NCBI GenBank assembly: GCA_025359105.1
Contig: JANYHK010000074.1
Coordinates: forward strand, 183,996-247,995
Length of the DNA stretch: 64,000 bases
Source: Myxococcales bacterium
GTDB taxonomy: Bacteria; Myxococcota_A; Polyangia; Polyangiales; Polyangiaceae
Direction: 5' to 3'
The position numbers and the translations under genes were made by a program. Below are positions 8,395 to 17,631 of this stretch, piece after piece; the first letter of the stretch is position 1, and every line of letters starts with the position of its first letter. The notes under the pieces were generated by a model. It had not been told where the DNA came from. It saw only the letters and a program-made list of their open reading frames with translations, and did no database searches.

Positions 8395-10059
8395 ATGACG
8401 CAAGGTTCGCTGCCCCCGGCGACGGCGGAAGGGACGCTGGACGCGAGCCCGCTGGCCCAGGTCCTCGCCCATGCGATGGAGAAGAGGCTCGCGGGCTCGA
8501 TCGTCCTCGGTGGCGCCGGTGGCGAACCGGCGATCGCCACCATCGCCCTGCACGAGGGCTGGCCGTACAAGGCGCGTACGAACGAGCCGCACTTCCTGGG
8601 GATGGTGCTGCGCGCGCTCGGGATCATCGACGACAACAAGCTCAACGCATCCCTTGCGCGCTTCGCGAAGGAGCGCCGGCCCCACGGGCAGATCCTCCTC
8701 GAGATGGGAGCGCTCACGCCCAACGATCTCCTCCGCGGGCTGCGCGCGCAGCTGACGGAGCAGCTCGACGGGCTCTTCGCGCTCCCCCCCTCGACGCGCT
8801 TCGGCTTCTACGAGAAGCTCGATCTCCTCACCGGCTGGGGGGGCCCCGAGGTCGCGCCGGTGGACCCGCTGGCGATCCTCTGGCCGGCGCTCCTCCGCTC
8901 GCCGCCGTGGCCGCAGGTGCGCACGTTGCTCGCGCGCATCGCCCCGGAGACTCCGATGCGCATCAGCCCGCGCTTCGACCTCGGGCGCTTTCGGTTTTCG
9001 AAGAAGACGAGCGAGCTCCTCGACCTCATGCGCATGCGGCCGCTCACCTTCGCCCAGCTGCCAGCGACGCAGCTCGTGGACGAGACCGAGGCCAAGCTCC
9101 TCGTCTACGCGATGCTGCTCACCAAGCAGATGGTCTTCGTCGCTCCCGATGCGAGCCGCAGCAGCGTGCCCGCGGCCACACCGCCGCCCGACGCGCCTCG
9201 CGTCAGTCCCGCGTCGGTCTTCCCGCACGCGAGGCGCGTCTCCTCCCCCGACCTGAAGCGCGTCTCCTCCCCCGACCTGAAGATGGAGTCGGCGCCTCCG
9301 CCCGCGCGCCCGTCGGCGCTGCCGCCACGCGCGTCGGCGCCGCCGGCTGGGGTCTCGCTCACGACGGAGCTCGCCGCTTTCCGTCAGCGCATCATCGAGC
9401 GCGTCGCGACGATCAACGACGAGGACTACTTCGAGGCGCTCGGCATCCCACGCGAGGCGTCCATACCGGTCGCGCAGGCCGCGTTCCTGGCGCTCGCGAA
9501 GGTGTGGCATCCCGACCGCCTCGCCCCGCAGCTCTTCGACGTGAAGGACTTCGGCGTGAAGGTGTTCGCACGCATGAATGACGCACGCGCCACGCTCACC
9601 TCGCCGGATCTGCGGGAGGCCTACATTCTCCAGCTGCGCCGGGGAGTGCGCCCCGATCGCACCGCCGCTCCCCAGGAGACGAACGCAGCGCTCGAGTTTC
9701 AGAAGGCGGAGACGTTCCTGCGCAAGCGCGCATACGACCTTGCCGCGGAGCATTGCCGCCGCGCGCGCGAGGCCGAGCCAGCGAACGCGGACTACGTCGC
9801 CCTCCTCACGTGGATCGCCGTGGAGCGCGAGGGCACCGGGCTCGTCCCCGAGAACGTGCACGACCACATCGAAGCGCTCGGCCTGGCGCTCAAGCTGAAC
9901 GACCGCTGCGAGCGGGCGTACTTCTACCGGGCCCAGCTCTTCAAGAGGCTGAACCTGCCTCAGAAGGCGTATCAGGACTTCAAGATGGTCGAGGAGATCA
10001 ACCCCAAGAACATCGACGCCGCCCGCGAGACGCACCTCTACAAGAAGCGGACGACTTGA
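8395..10059 (+). CDS. DUF4388 (PATAN)-DnaJ-TPR protein
   Basis: This 554-residue cytoplasmic protein has three regions. Residues 1-150 (EGTLDASPLAQVLAHAM, IALHEGWPYKA, GQILLEMGALTPNDLL) match DUF4388/PATAN, a myxobacterial signalling-associated domain. A Pro/Ser-rich linker holds two copies of an eight-residue repeat (RVSSPDLK). A J domain spans about 340-405 with the HPD motif in VWHPDRL, the DnaK-stimulating tripeptide. The C-terminus has TPR-like helices (LEFQKAETFLRKRAYDLAAE). Such proteins probably recruit Hsp70 to signalling or motility complexes; that role is inferred from the domains. The start has a -10-like box 8 nt upstream. Confidence 0.85.
   Translation: MTQGSLPPATAEGTLDASPLAQVLAHAMEKRLAGSIVLGGAGGEPAIATIALHEGWPYKARTNEPHFLGMVLRALGIIDDNKLNASLARFAKERRPHGQILLEMGALTPNDLLRGLRAQLTEQLDGLFALPPSTRFGFYEKLDLLTGWGGPEVAPVDPLAILWPALLRSPPWPQVRTLLARIAPETPMRISPRFDLGRFRFSKKTSELLDLMRMRPLTFAQLPATQLVDETEAKLLVYAMLLTKQMVFVAPDASRSSVPAATPPPDAPRVSPASVFPHARRVSSPDLKRVSSPDLKMESAPPPARPSALPPRASAPPAGVSLTTELAAFRQRIIERVATINDEDYFEALGIPREASIPVAQAAFLALAKVWHPDRLAPQLFDVKDFGVKVFARMNDARATLTSPDLREAYILQLRRGVRPDRTAAPQETNAALEFQKAETFLRKRAYDLAAEHCRRAREAEPANADYVALLTWIAVEREGTGLVPENVHDHIEALGLALKLNDRCERAYFYRAQLFKRLNLPQKAYQDFKMVEEINPKNIDAARETHLYKKRTT
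9235..9282 (+). repeat. Tandem 24-bp direct repeat
   Basis: Two perfect head-to-tail copies of a 24-nt unit (9235-9258 and 9259-9282) each encode RVSSPDLK in the linker before the J domain. This is a recent in-frame duplication. Confidence 0.9.
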
Positions 10060-10068
10060 AGCGAACCC

Positions 10069-10341
10069 TCAGCCTGTTGCGTCGGCGTCCGCGGCGTCTT
10101 GCGCGCCGCTGTCGGCGGCGTCGGGCGGTGGGGCGGAGTCGGTGACGCCGGTGTCTCCCGCCGCATCGCCCGGGGTTGCCTCGGCGCGGCTATCGGCGGG
10201 GGCGTCCGTGCCTGAGTCGGGGGGCGGGCAGTCGTGTGTCGTCTCGCACGACGCGAGGGGCTGGGGTTGGACCAGCTCGGCCGTCGCGCAACCGACATAC
10301 GCCATCGCGGCGAGGCACACGAGAGCGAGCTTACGGTTCAT
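10069..10341 (-). CDS. Small Asp/Ala/Pro-rich lipoprotein
   Basis: The 90-residue product has a lipoprotein signal (LALVCLAAMAYVGC) and a low-complexity mature chain rich in Asp, Ala, Pro and Thr (PPPDAADSGAQDAADADATG at the end). Acidic tails of this kind are common on lipoproteins of soil myxobacteria and probably act as surface spacers. No domain is recognised. ATG 10341 is preferred over GTG 10344. A consensus-like TATGAT ends 8 nt upstream. The gene converges on the DUF4388-DnaJ gene with a 9 nt gap. Confidence 0.7.
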   Translation of the reverse strand: MNRKLALVCLAAMAYVGCATAELVQPQPLASCETTHDCPPPDSGTDAPADSRAEATPGDAAGDTGVTDSAPPPDAADSGAQDAADADATG

Positions 10342-10349
10342 CACTGCCT

Positions 10350-10355
10350 ATCATA
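10350..10355 (-). promoter_or_regulatory. Candidate -10 box before the small lipoprotein
   Basis: On the minus strand TATGAT (5/6 to consensus) ends 8 nt before the ATG at 10341. It is the best -10 match of the near-leaderless series in this window. The gap AGGCAGTG could also serve as a weak ribosome-binding site. Confidence 0.45.
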
Positions 10356-10377
10356 CCCCTGGCCCGGGGCATTTCTG

Positions 10378-10459
10378 TGCGAAGGAGGGGACTTGAACCC
10401 CTACGGTGTTACCCGCTAGCACCTCAAGCTAGTGCGTCTGCCAATTCCGCCACCTTCGC
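10378..10459 (-). tRNA. tRNA-Leu (GAG)
   Basis: The minus strand folds as a class II tRNA. The seven-base acceptor stem GCGAAGG pairs with CCTTCGC, with discriminator A. The anticodon arm CTAGC-TTGAGGT-GCTAG gives anticodon GAG, reading CUC/CUU leucine codons. A long variable arm (GGGTAACACC region) and a T arm with GGTTCAAGTCC are present. The 3' CCA is not encoded (the next bases are CAG), so it must be added by the CCA-adding enzyme. CUC is one of the main Leu codons in this GC-rich DNA. Confidence 0.95.
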
Positions 10460-10495
10460 GAAGCGGCGGCGAACATATCCGTAACGCTAGGAGAG

Positions 10496-11605
10496 TCAAG
10501 CCTTTGTGCGCGGGTCGACGAGCGCCGCGACGATCTCGCTGACTTCGAAGGGCTTTCGTACGAGGCGAACGCCTTCGGCGGAGACCTCGGGGGGAAGGCC
10601 CTCTGCGCTGCCGGTCATCACGACGAGGCGTGCGTTCGGCGCGAACATGCGCAGGGCCGCGAAGGCGCCCTTCACGTCGCCGGCGATCGGCGACAGATCC
10701 ACCAGCGCCGCGTCGTGCGGCTTGGTGAGCGCGCCGGCGAGCTCGGCGTGGGTGCGCACGATGGTCACCTCTGCCCCGCGAGCGCCAAGGCTGGCCTCCA
10801 GGAGATCGGTCACGTCGGCGTCGTCCTCGAGGATCAGCACGCGCGTGCCCTCGAGCACGCGGATGCGCGCGACCGATTGCGGCGGCTTGGGTAGTACGTC
10901 GAGCCGCGGCCAGGTGACGCGGAACCGCGCGCCCTCTGGATCGGCGATGAGCTCGACGTCGCCGCCTATCGCCCGCGCGAGCGCGCGCGCGTGGCGGAGC
11001 CCGACACCTGCCCCGCCCTCGCGCTTGGTGTCCCCTTCGAAGATGCTGTCCCGACGCGCCGGTGCGACGCCGGCGCCTTGATCGGTCACGTCGATGATCG
11101 CGAGGCGATCGGTCGTCGCCTCGGCCGAGACGCTCACCACGGTGTCCGCGGGAGCGTACGCGAGCGCGTTCATGACGAGGTTGGTGACGATCTGCGAGAC
11201 GTCCCCCGCGGCCGGGATCTTCACTCCCGGCGCGACGGCGACGAGGCTGACGCGGACGCCGACGCGCTGCGCCATGACGGCGAGGGCGTCGAGCGCGTCC
11301 CTCAGGGTCCCGTCGAGCTGACCGTCCTGGTCGAGCATCTTCGTGCCGCCGCCGATGGCGCGACGGGCTAGGTCTCGCGCAATGCGTGCCCGCTGCTCGA
11401 TGATGCCGAGCGCGTACGCCACCGATTCGCGCGTGGCGTGGTCCGCACGGGACTCCTGCACCCAGCCGAGCATCACCGTGAGCGCGTTCGACACGTCGTG
11501 CAGCGCACCCGCGAGATCGCGGTGCGGATCAGCGACCATGACCCCCGTGGGCGGGGTGAGCCCAGTAGGCGCCTGGCTCGGGCGCTTCGGATCGCCACCG
11601 CTCAC
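10496..11605 (-). CDS. Histidine kinase-receiver hybrid without sensor domain
   Basis: The 369-residue soluble protein begins with a short leader and then a dimerisation/phosphoacceptor helix (DLAGALHDVSNALTVMLGW, His36). The HATPase domain has an N box (NLVMNALAYAP), G1 (DVTDQGAGV) and G2 (GGAGVGLRHAR). A C-terminal receiver domain from about 250 has EDDAD, phospho-Asp in ALVDLS, Thr in VVMTGSA and Lys in VRKPF. There is no transmembrane, PAS or GAF input, so input must come from a partner protein. The GTG start has TAGGTT 6 nt upstream. It lies 56 nt downstream of the flotillin genes and could be read from them. Confidence 0.85.
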   Translation of the reverse strand: MSGGDPKRPSQAPTGLTPPTGVMVADPHRDLAGALHDVSNALTVMLGWVQESRADHATRESVAYALGIIEQRARIARDLARRAIGGGTKMLDQDGQLDGTLRDALDALAVMAQRVGVRVSLVAVAPGVKIPAAGDVSQIVTNLVMNALAYAPADTVVSVSAEATTDRLAIIDVTDQGAGVAPARRDSIFEGDTKREGGAGVGLRHARALARAIGGDVELIADPEGARFRVTWPRLDVLPKPPQSVARIRVLEGTRVLILEDDADVTDLLEASLGARGAEVTIVRTHAELAGALTKPHDAALVDLSPIAGDVKGAFAALRMFAPNARLVVMTGSAEGLPPEVSAEGVRLVRKPFEVSEIVAALVDPRTKA

Positions 11606-11661
11606 AGGCGGAACCTACGCCACCGTGTGCGTCAAAGAAAGCACGTTGTCGTTCCCCACGT

Positions 11662-12948
11662 TCACGTACCCCCGTCTGGAATCGGCGGTTTCGACGGCGG
11701 CGGTGGGGCACCGAGTCTCCTGGCGATGGCGGCGAGGTCGATCCCCGTCGCCGCGCGGAGCTGCTCGGCAGTGCCTATCGCCGAGCGCGCGAGATCGGAC
11801 TCGTCACCGCCCCCACTCCTCCGGGGAAGCACCGTGATCTTCTTGATGACGAGCTTCTGCTGCGCGCCGCTCACCGACCAGACCAGCGGGAGCATCTTCT
11901 GGAGCGCCAGAACCTCGCGCGCGTGTGGCCCGACCTTCCGGTACTGCTCCACCATGAGGCGCAGCGCGCCCGCTTGCGCCTTGCCCTGCTCGACGATGCG
12001 CGCAGCGTCGCCGCGGGCGCGCTCCTCGGCCGCTTTGCAGTCGGCTTCCGCGGGCTGCACCACCTCGGCGTCGAGCTTGCGCTGCACCTGGAGCACACGC
12101 GCACGCTGCCGTTCGATCTCGGCCTTCACCTGGGCGATCGTTGCGGCGACCTGGCCCTCGGCCTCCGCGATCATCGCCGCTCGCTTGCTCACCGCGTCGG
12201 CGATGCGCTTCTTGAACTGCTGACGCGAGATTTCCAGATCGGCGTCGAGGCGCGAGATCTCGCTCTCCATCGAGTTGGTCGCCTTTTGGACGGCCGCCTC
12301 GGACTGCGCGTTCGCCTCGGCGATCGCTGCCTCGCGCCGGACTGCGGCGCCGCGGATGCGTCCGATCGAGTTCAGGTAGCCGACGTCGTCGGAGACGTTC
12401 TGGATCTTGAGCGTCTCGAGCACGAGACCCATGCGGTGCATGTCGTGCTCCGCTTCCTCGATGAGGTTCTGCGCGAAGCGCGTCTTGTCCTCGTTCACCT
12501 GCTCGGGGGTGAGCTGGGCGAGGACGCCGCGGAGGTTGCCCTCGAGCGTCTCCTTGGCGATCCGCATGACCTCGGGCCGGGTCTTGCCGAGGAAGCGCTC
12601 GATCGCGTTGTCGAGCAGCGGCTCGTCGCCGGCCACCTTGACGTTGGCGACACCGACGACGTTGAGCGGGATCCCGCCCTTCGAGTAGGCGTTCTGGACG
12701 ACGACGTCGATCGTGAACATCGTCAGGTCCATGCGGTGGACCGCCTCGAGCAGCGGCGTGCGCATGCTGCGGCCTCCGCGGACGATCCGGTAGCCGAGCT
12801 CCTCGCCCGGGCCGATCTGGCGGCGCGTACCTGCGAAGATGAGCGCCTCGTTCGGCTCGCTCACGAACAGGAGCGACCGCACCACGAAGCCGAGCATGCC
12901 CACGACCACAGCCGTCGTGACGAGGATGACGAGGACGATGCCGATCAT
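11662..12948 (-). CDS. Flotillin-like SPFH protein 2
   Basis: The 428-residue protein has one N-terminal membrane helix (IVLVILVTTAVVVGMLGFVV), then an SPFH/band-7 domain to about residue 190 (GGIPLNVVGVANVKV, AKETLEGNLRGVLAQLTPEQ). A long Ala/Glu/Gln coiled coil follows to about 370, then a Pro-rich tail. Flotillins oligomerise in the inner membrane and scaffold ordered lipid microdomains. Its ATG overlaps the stop of the preceding paralogue (ATGA), so the two are co-translated and probably form hetero-oligomers. It is about 430 residues, like FloT/YqiK-class proteins. It is the last gene of the isoprenoid/flotillin run. Confidence 0.9.
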   Translation of the reverse strand: MIGIVLVILVTTAVVVGMLGFVVRSLLFVSEPNEALIFAGTRRQIGPGEELGYRIVRGGRSMRTPLLEAVHRMDLTMFTIDVVVQNAYSKGGIPLNVVGVANVKVAGDEPLLDNAIERFLGKTRPEVMRIAKETLEGNLRGVLAQLTPEQVNEDKTRFAQNLIEEAEHDMHRMGLVLETLKIQNVSDDVGYLNSIGRIRGAAVRREAAIAEANAQSEAAVQKATNSMESEISRLDADLEISRQQFKKRIADAVSKRAAMIAEAEGQVAATIAQVKAEIERQRARVLQVQRKLDAEVVQPAEADCKAAEERARGDAARIVEQGKAQAGALRLMVEQYRKVGPHAREVLALQKMLPLVWSVSGAQQKLVIKKITVLPRRSGGGDESDLARSAIGTAEQLRAATGIDLAAIARRLGAPPPPSKPPIPDGGT

Positions 12949-14273
12949 CGCGAACCTCCGCGCATCGTGTCGGGGCCAGGTGGGAGCAGGGCGCGGACGT
13001 CGGCCGCGTCGGCAGCGCGGAGGAGGGCGCGAACGTCCACGCCCATCGCGGCGCCCGTCTCCTCGAGGACGCGCGCGACGCCGCGGGGGAACGCGCCGAG
13101 CACCGCGCTCAGGCTCTCCGCGTCGCCGCCGTCGACGATCTCGACGGTGCCAATCTCCATCTTGGAGACGCGCTCGACCGCGGCGGCGATGATCGCGTCG
13201 AGCTGCTGCAGGACGTACACGTCGCGCCCGTGCTCGCCCGCCGCGGCCCACTCGTTCGCGACGACCCCGAGCGCCTCGGCCGACGCGCGCCCGTTCTCGA
13301 TCGTCGGCGCGGCGTCACCGCGGGCGCGCGCGACCTGCGCTTTGGCTTGCGCCTCGGCGGGCAGCACCGTCTCGACCTGCAAGGACAGCTTCGCGAGCTC
13401 GGCGCGCAGCCGCTGCAGCTCCTGCTCGGCGGTGGAGCGCGACGTCTCGGCGGCCACGAGCGCCTCGTTCTCGATGCCCTTCGCCTCCGCCTCGAGCTTG
13501 GCGATGTCGCCGCGGAACCCGTTCTTTTTCTGGAGGACGAGGGCCTCGGCCTGGTTCTGGGCGCTCTCCGCGCGCTGTCGGGCGAGGGCCTGCGCCTGCG
13601 ACACGACCTGCTGCGCCTCGTTCTCCGCGTTCTGCGCGTCGCGGATCATGTTCGCGATCTGCGCGCGGCCGAGGTTGGCGAGGTACTTTTGATCGTCGGC
13701 GACGTGCTGCACCTTCAGGACGTCGAGCTCGAGGCCGAGCTTGTCGAAGTCGTCCTTCGCGTTGTGCATCAGCGTGTCGGCGAACTTCAGGCGGTCCTCG
13801 TTCACCTCCTCCGGCGTGAGCTGGCTGAGCACCTCCCGGAGGACGCCCTCGAGCGTCTGCTTGGCGATGGTCTGGATCTGCGCCTCCGGCATACCGAGGA
13901 AACGTTCGACGGCCTGCTGCACGTGGCGGCCGTTGGTGTTGATCTTCACGTTCGCGATCGCGTGGACGTTCAGCGGGATGCCGCCGCGCGAGAACGCGTT
14001 GGTGACGCTGACCTCGACGCCGAAGAGGCGCACGTCCATCTTCGACACCGTCTCGAGCAGCGGGATCCGGAACGCGCGGCCGCCGTGGATGACCTTGAAG
14101 CCGACGGTCGTACCGTCGGCGAGGCGCTGGCGCTTTCCGGAGAAGATGAAGATCTCGCTCGGCGGGCAGATGTAGAGGAACCGAGTCACGAGGAACGTGA
14201 GCCCAAAGAGCGTGATGAGCAGGCCCACGGCGGTGCCGATGACCAGCGCGAGCGTCGGCGGATCGAGGTCCAT
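12945..14273 (-). CDS. Flotillin-like SPFH protein 1
   Basis: The 442-residue paralogue of its downstream neighbour has an N-terminal membrane helix (LVIGTAVGLLITLFGLTFLV), an SPFH domain (GGIPLNVHAIANVKI; AKQTLEGVLREVLSQLTPEE) and a long coiled coil from about 200 to 360. It is expected in the inner membrane as a microdomain scaffold. Shared block motifs show the pair arose by duplication. A DUF1697 gene and an NfeD/YqiJ-like gene lie just upstream; NfeD-type partners are the classical neighbours of flotillins (yuaF-floT, yqiJ-yqiK). TATCCT ends 8 nt before the ATG, so an internal promoter is possible. Confidence 0.9.
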   Translation of the reverse strand: MDLDPPTLALVIGTAVGLLITLFGLTFLVTRFLYICPPSEIFIFSGKRQRLADGTTVGFKVIHGGRAFRIPLLETVSKMDVRLFGVEVSVTNAFSRGGIPLNVHAIANVKINTNGRHVQQAVERFLGMPEAQIQTIAKQTLEGVLREVLSQLTPEEVNEDRLKFADTLMHNAKDDFDKLGLELDVLKVQHVADDQKYLANLGRAQIANMIRDAQNAENEAQQVVSQAQALARQRAESAQNQAEALVLQKKNGFRGDIAKLEAEAKGIENEALVAAETSRSTAEQELQRLRAELAKLSLQVETVLPAEAQAKAQVARARGDAAPTIENGRASAEALGVVANEWAAAGEHGRDVYVLQQLDAIIAAAVERVSKMEIGTVEIVDGGDAESLSAVLGAFPRGVARVLEETGAAMGVDVRALLRAADAADVRALLPPGPDTMRGGSR

Positions 14274-14281
14274 TGCCCCGC

Positions 14282-14287
14282 AGGATA
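14282..14287 (-). promoter_or_regulatory. Candidate internal -10 box before the flotillin pair
   Basis: TATCCT on the minus strand ends 8 nt before the ATG at 14273. If active it would let the flotillin genes be expressed apart from the upstream mevalonate genes. Confidence 0.35.
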
Positions 14288-14306
14288 CGCCGATGGGAGT
14301 GCCGCG

Positions 14307-14855
14307 CTACGTCGTTCGCTCGGCGGTCATCTCGAGGAGCTTCATCACGGTCTTCCAGTTGCGCGCGGTGCTGATGGTGCCGAGCTTGCCGTCGAAGTAC
14401 GCGTTCGTGAGCTTGGTGCGCGCGACGCCGTTGGGGCAATGGAGGTAGACGTCGGCGCCTCGCACCGCGAATGCGTCGGGCGGCGAGCGGTCGGGATCGA
14501 GCGAAGCGGTCTGCGCGGCGCTCGGCGCCTTCGCGAGGAAGGCGACGTGGACGACGTCGGGGGACGCGCCGGCGGCGAGGAACGGGTTATGGACCGCGAT
14601 GTCACGAAGCGCGTCGGCGGACCGCACGACGATCGGCGCGGCGAAGCCGAATTTTCGCACGATCTGGACGCCGACGAGCTCCGGCACCTTCCTGGCAAGC
14701 GCGGCGGGCGCGGAGAAAACGACGTTGCCGCTCTGGATGTAGCTCGTGACCGATTCGCACCCGGCCGATTCGAACATCGAGACGAGGTCCTTCATCGGCA
14801 GCGAATGCTTGCCGCCCACGTTGATCCCGCGGAGGAGCGCGGCGAAAGGCTTCAC
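14307..14855 (-). CDS. DUF1697 family protein
   Basis: The 182-residue protein starts FAALLRGINVGGKHSLPM and continues with SYIQSGNVVF, both signatures of DUF1697, a soluble family of unknown function. Near the C-terminus are YLHCPNGVARTKLTNAYF and TARNWKTVMKLLEM, also family-typical. The GTG start overlaps the stop of the NfeD-like gene (GTGA), so the two are translationally coupled. It sits between the NfeD-like and flotillin genes; any link to membrane microdomains is inferred from position only. Confidence 0.87.
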   Translation of the reverse strand: MKPFAALLRGINVGGKHSLPMKDLVSMFESAGCESVTSYIQSGNVVFSAPAALARKVPELVGVQIVRKFGFAAPIVVRSADALRDIAVHNPFLAAGASPDVVHVAFLAKAPSAAQTASLDPDRSPPDAFAVRGADVYLHCPNGVARTKLTNAYFDGKLGTISTARNWKTVMKLLEMTAERTT

Positions 14856-15412
14856 GGCTCGAGCTCCTTCGGTGCCTTCGTGACCTTGACCTCGCTCCCG
14901 TCGAACTCGTCGATGACGACGACGTCGTTCTCGGCGAGGGGCTCGGTCGACGCGGCGACGTAGTCGACGATCTGCCCGCGCAGCTCGACCCGGATCTTGC
15001 CTCGTGCGCTGCCGCCGGGAGCCACGAGGACGCGCCCGATCTTTCCCACCACTTCCGTCGGGAGCACCTGGCTCGACGGGCCCTTCTGCGTCATGCGACG
15101 GATCACCGTCGTCGCCCCCACGCCGGCGCCTACGCCGAGGACGCCGGAAACGATGAGCGACGCCGTGGCTCCGGCGAGCCCGAAGAGCGTGAGCAGCGTG
15201 CCCGCGAGGCCGAACGCGAGGAAGCCGAACGACCAGAAGCGCATGCTGAGGAGCAAGGCCCACGGCGGCGCGTCGTGATCGCCGTGCGACGCGTCATGGC
15301 CGCCGCCGTCCGCGTCGTGGCCGGCGAAGGCCTGGACCCCCAGAACGGAGACCCCAACGACGAGGGCCACGAGGTAGAGCGCGAACACGCTTTGGTTGTA
15401 GCAGACACCCAC
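14852..15412 (-). CDS. NfeD/YqiJ-like membrane protein
   Basis: The roughly 186-residue protein has an N-terminal helix (VFALYLVALVVGVSVLGV) and a His/Asp-rich loop (AGHDADGGGHDASHGDHDA) that might bind metal. Two close hydrophobic helices follow (FWSFGFLAFGLAGTLLTLFGL and the next Ala/Val/Gly stretch). The C-terminal soluble beta domain (VGKIGRVLVAPGGSARGKI ... AENDVVVIDEFDGSEVKV) resembles the OB fold of NfeD/YqiJ partners of flotillins. The start is uncertain: GTG 15412, TTG 15415 or GTG 15388. It lies 38 nt after mvaA with no terminator seen, and overlaps the DUF1697 gene. Confidence 0.75.
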   Translation of the reverse strand: MGVCYNQSVFALYLVALVVGVSVLGVQAFAGHDADGGGHDASHGDHDAPPWALLLSMRFWSFGFLAFGLAGTLLTLFGLAGATASLIVSGVLGVGAGVGATTVIRRMTQKGPSSQVLPTEVVGKIGRVLVAPGGSARGKIRVELRGQIVDYVAASTEPLAENDVVVIDEFDGSEVKVTKAPKELEP

Positions 15413-15450
15413 CAAGGGAGCGGCGTCCGTCGTATCCCCGCGGCCGCGTC

Positions 15451-16758
<1,308 letters not shown>

Positions 16759-16770
16759 GGAGCGTCTTCC

Positions 16771-17631
16771 TTATTGACCGCGTTTGGGGGCGGCGCGCAA
16801 GCCGGCCGTGTCGAGGACGAGGCCGAGTGGTCGCATTCCGAGGGCGAGCGCCCGCGAGACGAGGTCAGGCGGCGGGGCCGCGGTGCTCAAGTAGACCCCG
16901 ATGTCTCCGCCGCCGGCGCCGCTCGGCAGGAAGGCGGCGCCCGCGGCCTCGGCGAGGCGCGCGAGCTCGTGGAACGCGGGGGGGACGATCGGCGCGTCGG
17001 CGTCGCGGCCAAGAGCGTCGAGCGCACGGAGCGTCGCGCGGGCGGCGTCGAGGAGCGCTGCGCCGTCGCCCATCGTGATGGCATCGGCCCCGGCATGCGC
17101 GGCGACCGAGAGCGCCCCCATGCGCGCGGCGTGGGCGCGCGGATCGCGCGCACGAAGGGCCTCCACGCGTGCGCGCAGGGCGCTCGTCGTGGCGCTCGTG
17201 CCGCTCCAGAACGCGTCGAGCACGAGACCCTCCGGCAGCCGCGCCGGGCGGTGCGACGGAGCGCCGCCGCCCACCAGAGAATAGACGAGGACGCCGCCGA
17301 AGGTGCTGGCCGCGATGTCGACGCCGCTGCCGCCGGCCTGGTCCTTCGCGTGGGCGGCGCGGGCCGCCGCGAACACACGGGTGCGGACGGCGGCGTCTGC
17401 GAGGTCCTCGCCGCGCGTGAGCGCGCTCGCCCCTTCACGTACGACCGCGCACGCCGCGCTCGAGCCCAGCCCGAGCTTCGCGTCGCCGTCGTACATTTCG
17501 CGCGTGTCGATCGCGCCGGTGGCGACGTCGAGGTACGCGTGGCGAGAGACCGCGCAGACGACGGCCGGCGCCCCGTCGAGGACGGCGTACGCCCCCGTGA
17601 CGAGCACTTTGCCGGGCGCCTGCACGATCAT
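16771..17631 (-). CDS. GHMP kinase, probable phosphomevalonate kinase
   Basis: The 286-residue protein is a GHMP-superfamily kinase. It starts IVQAPGKVLVTGAYAVLDG, has the ATP loop GDAKLGLGSSAACAVV near residue 50, and the C-terminal Gly-rich motif FLPSGAGGGDIGVYL near 240. Position between diphosphomevalonate decarboxylase and HMG-CoA reductase, and the absence of another candidate, indicate phosphomevalonate kinase, making diphosphomevalonate. It is shorter than many PMKs (330-370 residues). The ATG overlaps the mvaD stop (ATGA). Function is inferred mainly from context within the family. Confidence 0.8.
   Translation of the reverse strand: MIVQAPGKVLVTGAYAVLDGAPAVVCAVSRHAYLDVATGAIDTREMYDGDAKLGLGSSAACAVVREGASALTRGEDLADAAVRTRVFAAARAAHAKDQAGGSGVDIAASTFGGVLVYSLVGGGAPSHRPARLPEGLVLDAFWSGTSATTSALRARVEALRARDPRAHAARMGALSVAAHAGADAITMGDGAALLDAARATLRALDALGRDADAPIVPPAFHELARLAEAAGAAFLPSGAGGGDIGVYLSTAAPPPDLVSRALALGMRPLGLVLDTAGLRAAPKRGQ

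Noticed and set aside
10378..10459. tRNA-linked attachment site or integrated element
   Set aside because: No integrase, direct repeat of the tRNA end or change in composition follows the tRNA.
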